A stretch of 17,333 bases of DNA from Vampirovibrionales bacterium. Lineage in GTDB: Bacteria; Cyanobacteriota; Vampirovibrionia; Vampirovibrionales; JAGQHJ01. Shown here piece by piece: positions 6,759 to 13,253 of this stretch (position 1 is its first letter; the number at the start of each line of letters is the position of its first letter). The translations under genes were made by a program, and so were the position numbers. The DNA lies in NCBI GenBank assembly GCA_025451145.1, contig JANWKX010000033.1, positions 1-17,333 of the forward strand, read 5' to 3'. Below the pieces are notes generated by a model. That model made no database searches, was not told where the DNA came from, and saw only the letters and a list, made by a program, of their open reading frames with translations.

Positions 6759-8687
6759 TTAGAATTTTTGTCCTACACCAAAGTTAAAATGCATGGTCTG
6801 GTAGCTTGAGCCCCCAGTAATGGGTGTTGCCCAATCAATCCGTAATGGTCCAACAGCCGGAATATTCATCCGAATCCCACCACCAACCGAAGCACCATAC
6901 CCTGGTCGGTGGAAGATGGAGTTGGTCTGAGACTCCCTGGACAATACACCTGCATCCGTAAATAGGGCCAGTTGAACCATGTCATAGAACGGCATTTTTT
7001 TAAATCGCTTCAGATAAGGAATCCGTGCCCGAAGCTCAGCACTCCCTAGGGCATAATCTTCGCCAATACCGATCCCGCTCATTTGGAAGCCCCGAACTGT
7101 ATAGGGACCACCCAATTGGAAACGGTTAAAATCCGGTACGTTCCCTGCCATGGCACTGCCCCCTTGCGCATTAACCGCAAGCGTGACGCTATCCGTCACT
7201 CGGAGATACCGGCGTAAATTTGCGGTAACCGTTGCATACGAATTATTCTGAATCCCCAACGCAAAGCGAGTATTAACGGTATTTAACCAGCCTTGGCTCG
7301 GGCTAAATCGGTTGTTTCGGGTGTCATAGTTAAACGTGGGTGACAGAAAAGCATAAGTCCCACTCTTTAATTCCCGCTGACGCTCTGTGGGAGAGACATT
7401 ATAGGCATCCAATGTTGCCTGATCGGTCCCCTCTTTCAAATGCGTTCTTTCAAAGCCAAGACCCAGCTGAAATGAAGAGTTAGGTATGGCTTCTATAGGA
7501 TGACCCCAATCAACCTCTGAACCGTATCGGGTTTCCAAGGCCAGAGGAACGTTAAAGCTTGCCAAGCTTCGTGCGTAAACGGATGCTCCTAAAGAGTTAT
7601 TGGTTTCAGCAATACTGGGATTAAACCAGCTGGTTTGATATTGAAGCACTCTGTGGCGAACGATGTTTTTAGAGGAAATCAAAATCCCGGAACCGACTGA
7701 AAAAATGGTACTGAAGTTTTGTCCTCGGCCAGTAAAGTTTGGATCAGAGTAACCTACAGATCCAAAAAGCCCCATCCCGGTATCGACCCCACCGCCCAGT
7801 GAGATAGCACCGGTTTTCTTCTCGTCCACTTCCACAACCAAATCATAGTCACCTGGTGCTACGGCAGAGGCCTTAACAACCCGCCGAACATCCGAAAACA
7901 TTTGAAGGCCGAAAATCCGTTTCATATCGGCATTAACGGTCTTTTCGTTATAGATCTCCCCTTCTTTCTGAGCCATGGCCCGCCGAATGACGAAATCTTT
8001 GGTTTTCTTATTCCCCGTAAAGGCTATATTGTGAATCTTCCCCTCGCTAATGGTCAGCTTAATGGTTCCTGGCGGATTTTCTTCGATATCATCCACCCGC
8101 GCCAGGATATAGCCTCCATCTTTATAATCCTGCTCAATCTCCTGGATACCTTTATTAATGGCATTGGCGTTTTGAGGTTTACCCACCTGGTCCACAAAAA
8201 TCTTCCGGAGCTTCTCTTCCTTGAGAACCGTTTCACCGGAGAATTGGAACGCGTTAACCACCGGGTTTTCTTCTACCTCATAGCGCAGGTGGACCCCTTC
8301 ACGGGTTGCAATGGGAACCACCCGTAAATTCTCAGAGAAATAACCCATTTCATAAATATGCTTGAGGTCATTTTGCAAACGCCGTTTACTGTAAAGGCTC
8401 CCTGGCTTGGTTTCAATGGCATTTAAAATGGCCTGAGCAGGGATGATCTTGTTTCCAATAATTTCAATTTGGGTGACCGTGACCCCTTTGTCATAAAGGG
8501 GCTCATTTCCCGGAATAATCTGAGTTCCACTGGGCGCAAACTCTTGCACAGGCGTGGGTTCTGGTTTTGCCTTATCCGCATCCTGACTGGGAACATCCAC
8601 TGTTTGGGCAACGCTTAAAGGGGTCATCCCTAAAAGCAGCAGTAAACTCAAAAATGTAATAATGTTGCGGCTTTTCAGGCAGACCAT
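6759..8687 (-). CDS. bamA: Outer-membrane protein assembly factor BamA (Omp85), three POTRA domains
   Basis: BamA/Omp85 folds and inserts beta-barrel proteins into the outer membrane. A hydrophobic signal peptide (residues about 7-28) is followed by a Pro-rich linker. Three POTRA domains then follow at about 68-141 (VTQIEIIGNKIIP start), 142-216 (VVNAFQFSGETVL start) and 217-291 (IHNIAFTGNKKTK start). The rest is a 16-strand-type barrel at about 292-642, with the conserved lid-loop VRGF at 531-534 and a terminal Phe in the C-terminal strand signature FNFGVGQKF. Three POTRAs instead of five is the cyanobacterial-type layout. An AAGGGG box about 5 nt before the ATG supports the start. It lies 55 bp after the UPF0104 gene and 47 bp before ompH; a possible own promoter is at 8718-8746. 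No bamB-E genes or lpx genes are nearby. Confidence 0.96.
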   Translation of the reverse strand: MVCLKSRNIITFLSLLLLLGMTPLSVAQTVDVPSQDADKAKPEPTPVQEFAPSGTQIIPGNEPLYDKGVTVTQIEIIGNKIIPAQAILNAIETKPGSLYSKRRLQNDLKHIYEMGYFSENLRVVPIATREGVHLRYEVEENPVVNAFQFSGETVLKEEKLRKIFVDQVGKPQNANAINKGIQEIEQDYKDGGYILARVDDIEENPPGTIKLTISEGKIHNIAFTGNKKTKDFVIRRAMAQKEGEIYNEKTVNADMKRIFGLQMFSDVRRVVKASAVAPGDYDLVVEVDEKKTGAISLGGGVDTGMGLFGSVGYSDPNFTGRGQNFSTIFSVGSGILISSKNIVRHRVLQYQTSWFNPSIAETNNSLGASVYARSLASFNVPLALETRYGSEVDWGHPIEAIPNSSFQLGLGFERTHLKEGTDQATLDAYNVSPTERQRELKSGTYAFLSPTFNYDTRNNRFSPSQGWLNTVNTRFALGIQNNSYATVTANLRRYLRVTDSVTLAVNAQGGSAMAGNVPDFNRFQLGGPYTVRGFQMSGIGIGEDYALGSAELRARIPYLKRFKKMPFYDMVQLALFTDAGVLSRESQTNSIFHRPGYGASVGGGIRMNIPAVGPLRIDWATPITGGSSYQTMHFNFGVGQKF

Positions 8688-8717
8688 AGTGCCCCTTTCG
8701 GACCGATTGTTTGGAAT

Positions 8718-8746
8718 AGCATATAAGACATTGTAATGGGTTTCAA
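8718..8746 (-). promoter_or_regulatory. Candidate internal promoter for bamA-ompH
   Basis: On the minus strand TTGAAA (8746-8741, overlapping the stop of the UPF0104 gene) and TATGCT (8723-8718) are 17 bp apart. That is 5/6 and 4/6 matches to the sigma-70 consensus. Transcription would start near 8711, about 24 nt before the bamA ATG, with the AAGGGG box inside the leader. It would let the essential bamA-ompH pair run independently of the glycosyltransferase genes. Sequence match only. Confidence 0.4.
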
Positions 8747-9699
8747 ACGTTTTTGCGCAATGGAATTCTAAATTGCTGCATCAAAGTCAATATGCCACCA
8801 GGTAATGTTGAAAGCAACAATATGGCTAGCCAAACAAGGCTAAAACCAACCGCCAGGTATTGGGGAACATGCCCCCATGTCATCAGTAAATAAGTGGCTG
8901 TGCCTTCTCGAACCCCAATCCCCCCTAAGGAGATGGGCAACATCGAGCTGACCCCTGCCAGGCCATAAATGGCGCTCAAGGTGAAAAAGGGCAGTGTAAC
9001 ACCCATTTCCTTCAGTACAAACCATTGTAAACTGATGCTTAGCCCATGAAACAAAAGCGATATCAGAATCCCAACAGCGATTGCCCTTGGGGGCGGCCAG
9101 ATGATCTGTCCTTCCTCTTGGTTTTCAACATTTTTTAAGACAAATTTTTGAATAAACCGATGCCCCCATGGATGGCGTTCAATCCACGGAAAACCAAAGA
9201 CCCCCATAACCGCCACAGACGTCACCAGCATTATTATTGTGAAAATGGAGTACACCCACTGGCTTTTGGGAAACATCAGGACACTCATTAACACATAGAC
9301 CAATAATCCCAATAGGCCTGTGGCACGTTCAGCGAGTATGGATAAAAACGCTCGTGTCCATTTGGTATCCGTATGTTTGGATAACAACAAGGCTCGACCC
9401 ACATCCCCACCAATCGCCGTGGGCAAAAAGAGCCCAAAAAACATACCCATCAGATAAAACTCGTAAAAGAGCAACATCGTGCCATGCAGATTGATCGACT
9501 TGGCCAACTGATGCCACTTGACGGCTGAAATCAATTGGCAAAACAAATAGATCCCTAAAGCCAACATTACTTGAACCATCGAAAGGGTTTTAAAGGCCTG
9601 TGCCAAATGTTCCGGCTTTAGATTAATGACCAATATGGCAATAATGCCCATACTGACCGCAATTTTGAGTGATAGCTTCAAGAGAGATTGACGACTCAT
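8743..9699 (-). CDS. UPF0104 / LPG-synthase-TM (flippase-like) integral membrane protein
   Basis: Polytopic membrane protein of the lysylphosphatidylglycerol-synthase transmembrane (flippase-like, UPF0104) family, 318 residues with about eight hydrophobic segments. The family's two conserved loops are plain: LPTAIGGDVGRALLL at 92-106 and SSMLPISLGGIGVREG at 251-266. It lacks the soluble C-terminal aminoacyl-transferase domain of MprF, so it is not a full LPG synthase. Small members of this family often sit beside lipid-linked glycosyltransferases and are proposed lipid or lipid-sugar transporters. Its ATG overlaps the stop of the GT2 gene upstream by 4 bp (ATGA), which suggests coupled translation and a joint task. 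The best inference is that it helps move or handle the polyprenyl-phosphate sugar made by the GT2 enzyme. Transport activity is not demonstrable from sequence. Confidence 0.9.
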   Translation of the reverse strand: MSRQSLLKLSLKIAVSMGIIAILVINLKPEHLAQAFKTLSMVQVMLALGIYLFCQLISAVKWHQLAKSINLHGTMLLFYEFYLMGMFFGLFLPTAIGGDVGRALLLSKHTDTKWTRAFLSILAERATGLLGLLVYVLMSVLMFPKSQWVYSIFTIIMLVTSVAVMGVFGFPWIERHPWGHRFIQKFVLKNVENQEEGQIIWPPPRAIAVGILISLLFHGLSISLQWFVLKEMGVTLPFFTLSAIYGLAGVSSMLPISLGGIGVREGTATYLLMTWGHVPQYLAVGFSLVWLAILLLSTLPGGILTLMQQFRIPLRKNV

Positions 9700-10694
9700 G
9701 TATGGACGCGGCGGATTTTGTAAGGGGGCTTTTGTTGGGATTCAAAATAGGTCCGAATCTGAAGCTCGGCAATCAACCCGGTGCTGATTAGCTGTATCCC
9801 GGTCATGACCAATAAAATACCCAACATGAGTAAAGGCCTTTCCCCAATATCAGCATGAAAGAACACTTTTTGCCCGACCAGATACAGTAAAGTAACGACG
9901 CCTAAGGTCATCGCCACCATTCCTATCCGACCAAACATATGAAGCGGCCGGGTAAAGAATCGTTTAAGGAACAGCAGCATCCCTAAATCCAAGATGACTT
10001 TAAAGGTCCGGGATAAGTTGTATTTGCTTTTACCATATTGCCTGGAGCGATGACTGACAGGGATTTGTTCAATCTTGGCCCCTTCCATGCTGGCCAACAC
10101 CGGAATAAACCGATGAAGTTCGCCATAAAGCGGCATTTCCTGAGCCAGCTCTTTTCGATAGGCTTTTAGTGAGCATCCATAGTCTTTAAATCGGACACCG
10201 GTCATGGCGCCAATAATTCGATTAGCAATATAAGAGGGGATTTTTCTGGATACAACGGCATCTTGACGATTTTGCCGCCATCCCACTACCATATCGGCTT
10301 CTGTGACAATCAAATGCTGAATCAGATTGGGGATATCTTCCGGGTTATTTTGCAAATCACCATCCAGGGTCACGAAAATCTCGCCGCTGGCCTGAGCGAA
10401 TCCTGCTGCCATGGCCGCCGTCTGGCCATAATTTCGGCGAAGCTCAACAACCTTTAGAACCGAAGAAAACTCCGGTAATACTTGTTTCAATAAATCAATG
10501 GTCTGATCCGTTGATCCGTCATCCACCAGCACCACTTCAAAGGGGATATTCAAATGGGCGCCCACCGTTAGAAGTTCCTGGAGCAGTTGGGGAATACTTT
10601 CAACCTCGTTATAGACCGGAACAATAATGGAGACCAAAGGCGTTTGGAGAGACTCGGCACTGGCTTTATGGGGTTTGGAAACCGTTTGAATCAC
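9696..10694 (-). CDS. Polyprenyl-phosphate glycosyltransferase, GT2, ArnC/DPM1-like
   Basis: Membrane-bound GT2 enzyme that moves a sugar from a nucleotide donor to polyprenyl phosphate. The GT-A domain starts at VSIIVPVYNE (21-30), with the donor-binding Asp pair in VDDGST (57-62), the metal site DGDLQ (111-115), the ArnC-like RQNRQD (140-145) and DYGC (171-174). Amphipathic helices around 230-256 and two transmembrane segments near 256-278 and 287-309 anchor it. RQNRQD, DYGC and the overall length (332 against 322 in E. coli ArnC) resemble ArnC closely, though GtrB/dolichol-phosphate mannosyltransferase types share the fold, so the sugar is open. The start is GTG, overlapping the TGA of the upstream GT39 gene as GTGA. 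With that gene and the UPF0104 gene it forms a lipid-linked sugar module. Confidence 0.93.
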   Translation of the reverse strand: MIQTVSKPHKASAESLQTPLVSIIVPVYNEVESIPQLLQELLTVGAHLNIPFEVVLVDDGSTDQTIDLLKQVLPEFSSVLKVVELRRNYGQTAAMAAGFAQASGEIFVTLDGDLQNNPEDIPNLIQHLIVTEADMVVGWRQNRQDAVVSRKIPSYIANRIIGAMTGVRFKDYGCSLKAYRKELAQEMPLYGELHRFIPVLASMEGAKIEQIPVSHRSRQYGKSKYNLSRTFKVILDLGMLLFLKRFFTRPLHMFGRIGMVAMTLGVVTLLYLVGQKVFFHADIGERPLLMLGILLVMTGIQLISTGLIAELQIRTYFESQQKPPYKIRRVHT

Positions 10695-12325
10695 TGGTTC
10701 ATTTCCTTTGCTAAGGGTTGGTTAAATGTCTCAAAAAGGGAATATACGAGGCCCGACTGGATCAGCTTGGCCAGGGGATGGCCTTTACGAAAATCAGCAA
10801 TATCCTTGTTCTTGATCATGACATAAAGCACTGGTTCGATCACATTGGCGGCAATGGCACCCGGATCTCCCGGCAGGTAGTAGACTTGATGCCGGGTATA
10901 AAAGACCAAACTGGGCTTTTTCATGCCAAACGTGGCAATAGGAAGATGGTTTTGGGAGGCTTGAGCCGCAAAGGCCATGGTATCACCCTGGAAAAGTGTC
11001 GCTGCTTCCGGAAGGATCATGATATTAGCGTAGAGGAGGGTGATTGTCATGCCGCTGGCCAGAAAAGCAAATCCTTTTGGACTCAAGCGTGATCGTATCC
11101 AGATGAAGGCCGAACCTGCAAAGGTCAGCATCAGCAGCCCAAGAAGTATCTGAGTTTTCAATGGAGCATACAGGTTTTCCAAAGGCTTTGGGATCCCAGC
11201 GTAGGGAGACCACAAGCTCAATAAGAGTAACCCGCCAAATAACAACCCAACCCCCAATAATGGCCCGGCAAGACGAGGGAATTTATCCTGTGTGGCTTCA
11301 ACATGGGTATCGGATGTCGCCCGTTCAATGGTCCATCCCAATAGAATCGCCAGGGCTGGAAACGCCGGCAGCACATAGGTCAGTAACTTTGTACCTGCCA
11401 CACTGAAAAATAAAAACACCACCCAAAACCAGATATGAGCATAGCGAATAAGAGCCGGCCGATCGCTTTTTGATTGCCGGTACTCATTGATCAATGCAGG
11501 CAAAAAGAGGGTCCAAGGAAATCCGCCCAGTAAAATGACAGGGATATAGTAATACCAAGGTCCATGATGACCTGAAACTGTACTGGTGAAGCGTTCGACG
11601 TTATGAAAAATAAAAAAGCTCCCCATAAACGCGTTTGGATTGGCTTTAGCTACCAGGACATACCAAGGCAAACTGAGCAGCAAGAAAACCGCAAGACCCA
11701 ATACTGGCCAAGGCGAAATCAGGCGTTTCAATTGATCCCGAAAACCGGTAAAAAGCAGAATCAGAAAGGTTAAACCCGGCAAAGCAATGGCGACTGGCCC
11801 TTTGGTCAAAACCCCAAAGGCCCCTGCAATGCCTGCAACAAGATACCATTTTGGGTCACGAACCAAGGCCAGAAACAAGCTCAACCAGGTCGCCGTCATA
11901 AAGGCTGTCAAGGTCATATCCGTAATGGACCAGCGGGCAATGGCAAACACTTCCAGCATGGTGCCAAAAATCAGGGCCGCATAGAGGCCTGCTCTGGCAT
12001 TCAGGTACCGTCTCGCCAAAATGTATAACAGTAATAATGTGAAGGTTGCCATCACGGCACTCACCAGGCGGGCAGAAAAGGCAGATAGCCCAAAGAGTTT
12101 ATAGGATCCGGCAATCAGCCAATAAAACATGGCGGGCTTATCAAAGCGAACCATGCCATTAAAATGAGGCGTAATCCAATCTCCTGAAGACAGCATTTCT
12201 CTTGCCGTTTCAGCATATCGAGGCTCATCCACGTCAAATAAAGGGTAACCCCAAAGATTTAAGCCAAACACAAACAGGGAAAAGAAGAGGAGCCCAAGGA
12301 TTTCCTTCGAGAAAAATCGTTTCAA
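10691..12325 (-). CDS. GT39-type membrane glycosyltransferase, ArnT/PMT-like
   Basis: Integral membrane glycosyltransferase of the ArnT/PMT (GT39 and GT83) superfamily. Such enzymes take sugar from a polyprenyl-phosphate donor on the periplasmic side and pass it to lipid A, other glycolipids or proteins. The first periplasmic loop carries the catalytic-type motif DVDEPRYAE at 31-39, followed by AREMLSSGDW, PHFNG and RFDKP as in ArnT. About 12 hydrophobic segments follow and the last about 90 residues form a soluble tail; 544 residues is close to ArnT (550). The start is a TTG at 12325, with GAGG 8 nt upstream; the next in-frame Met lies beyond the catalytic motif, so a start near here is required. 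A five-codon mini-ORF (ATG at 12339) ends in a TGA overlapping this TTG. It is the first gene of the operon; the GT2 gene overlaps its end. The acceptor is unknown; lipid A is a guess from ArnT similarity. Confidence 0.92.
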   Translation of the reverse strand: MKRFFSKEILGLLFFSLFVFGLNLWGYPLFDVDEPRYAETAREMLSSGDWITPHFNGMVRFDKPAMFYWLIAGSYKLFGLSAFSARLVSAVMATFTLLLLYILARRYLNARAGLYAALIFGTMLEVFAIARWSITDMTLTAFMTATWLSLFLALVRDPKWYLVAGIAGAFGVLTKGPVAIALPGLTFLILLFTGFRDQLKRLISPWPVLGLAVFLLLSLPWYVLVAKANPNAFMGSFFIFHNVERFTSTVSGHHGPWYYYIPVILLGGFPWTLFLPALINEYRQSKSDRPALIRYAHIWFWVVFLFFSVAGTKLLTYVLPAFPALAILLGWTIERATSDTHVEATQDKFPRLAGPLLGVGLLFGGLLLLSLWSPYAGIPKPLENLYAPLKTQILLGLLMLTFAGSAFIWIRSRLSPKGFAFLASGMTITLLYANIMILPEAATLFQGDTMAFAAQASQNHLPIATFGMKKPSLVFYTRHQVYYLPGDPGAIAANVIEPVLYVMIKNKDIADFRKGHPLAKLIQSGLVYSLFETFNQPLAKEMNQ

Positions 12326-12327
12326 AA

Positions 12328-12356
12328 TTGAAGCCTCATTGTCTATGCTATATTAT
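12328..12356 (+). promoter_or_regulatory. Predicted dapF promoter, leaderless start
   Basis: TTGAAG (12328-12333) and TATTAT (12351-12356) are separated by exactly 17 bp, 4/6 and 5/6 matches to the sigma-70 consensus. A start 7 nt after the -10 falls on 12363, the A of the dapF ATG, so the mRNA would lack a leader. This agrees with the absence of any Shine-Dalgarno before that ATG. Confidence 0.55.
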
Positions 12357-12381
12357 AAGCCTATGGATATTCCGTTTACAA
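12352..12381 (-). promoter_or_regulatory. Predicted promoter of the GT39-GT2-UPF0104-bamA-ompH operon
   Basis: On the minus strand a perfect TATAAT (12357-12352) lies 18 bp after TTGTAA (12381-12376, 4/6). The -10 is built from the same A/T block as the dapF -10 on the other strand. A start near 12345 would leave a leader of about 20 nt containing the GAGG box before the TTG at 12325. The -35 lies inside the first codons of dapF. Confidence 0.5.
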
Positions 12382-13229
12382 AAATGCATGGCTTAGGAAA
12401 CGATTTTGTCCTCGTTGAAGAGGATCAGCTTCCGCCTGACACTGATTTATCCTCATTATCCCTCTTGCTCTGTGACCGACATTTCGGTGTTGGGGCGGAT
12501 GGATTAATCATTGTGTCTCCTCCTGATGATCCTGCCTGTGATATCCAGTTTAAGTTTTATAACAACGATGGCTCTCGCGCTGAAATGTGCGGCAACGGCA
12601 TTCGGTGCTTTGCCCGATATATTAAAGATCAAGGGCTTATTAAGCGCCCTGAATTTAAAGTGGAAACACCGGCTGGGCATGTGGTTCCCCATTTAAATGC
12701 AGATTACTCCGTCACTGTGGATATGGGGCGGCCCTTTTTATCCCCTGAGCGAATCCCCTTTACGGGCGCCAAGGAATCACCTGTACTGGATTTCCCACTG
12801 GTGGTTTCGCCGGAATGGACGATTCCGATTGCCGCAGTGGGCATGGGAAATCCCCATTGTATTATTTTCCGTGAAGATGTCCCCCAACCTATGGACTTTA
12901 AGGTTTTAGGACCTCAAATTGAGCATCATCCGCTCTTTCCGGCAAAGACCAACGTGGAATTTGTCCGGGTCCTGGATTCTTCGACACTTCAAGTGGATGT
13001 TTGGGAACGCGGTGTCGGGCCAACAATGGCATGTGGTAGCGGGGCATGTGCTGTAGCCACAGCGGCCATCCTGAGAGGCCTAGTCGAAAATCGGGTCACG
13101 GTTCAACTTCCCGGCGGTGATTTACTCATTGAGTGGAATGGTAAGGATTCCATTTTGATGACTGGTCCAACGGCCTATGTATTTGTCGGAACATTCCCCT
13201 TTGTGACGGAAAATGCGGTTGCCTATTAG
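12363..13229 (+). CDS. dapF: Diaminopimelate epimerase DapF
   Basis: Cofactor-free epimerase that turns LL-diaminopimelate into the meso form, the precursor of lysine and of the peptidoglycan cross-link. The two catalytic cysteines are present: Cys76 in EMCGNGIR and Cys224 in MACGSGACA. The N-terminus FTKMHGLGNDFV and the middle MGNPHC are also standard. I start at the ATG at 12363 (288 residues, MDIPFTKMHGLG). The frame is open farther up to a TTG at 12339, but that would start inside the promoter and add eight non-family residues. No Shine-Dalgarno is seen, and the predicted transcription start coincides with the A of the ATG. It is divergent from the GT39 operon and is followed after 24 bp by the propeller-like gene, probably in one transcript. 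Confidence 0.97.
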   Translation: MDIPFTKMHGLGNDFVLVEEDQLPPDTDLSSLSLLLCDRHFGVGADGLIIVSPPDDPACDIQFKFYNNDGSRAEMCGNGIRCFARYIKDQGLIKRPEFKVETPAGHVVPHLNADYSVTVDMGRPFLSPERIPFTGAKESPVLDFPLVVSPEWTIPIAAVGMGNPHCIIFREDVPQPMDFKVLGPQIEHHPLFPAKTNVEFVRVLDSSTLQVDVWERGVGPTMACGSGACAVATAAILRGLVENRVTVQLPGGDLLIEWNGKDSILMTGPTAYVFVGTFPFVTENAVAY

Positions 13230-13240
13230 GCCAACCCATT

Positions 13241-13245
13241 GGAGG
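13241..13245 (+). promoter_or_regulatory. Ribosome binding site fixing the start of the propeller-like gene
   Basis: GGAGG lies 8 nt before the ATG at 13254 and just after the dapF stop. It rules out the in-frame TTG at 13239, which precedes the site. Confidence 0.8.
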
Positions 13246-13253
13246 ATTGTCCT

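Noticed and set aside
12339..12362. TTG (12339) or ATG (12345) as dapF start
   Set aside because: Both lie in the predicted promoter, add residues absent from the family N-terminus, and have no ribosome site.
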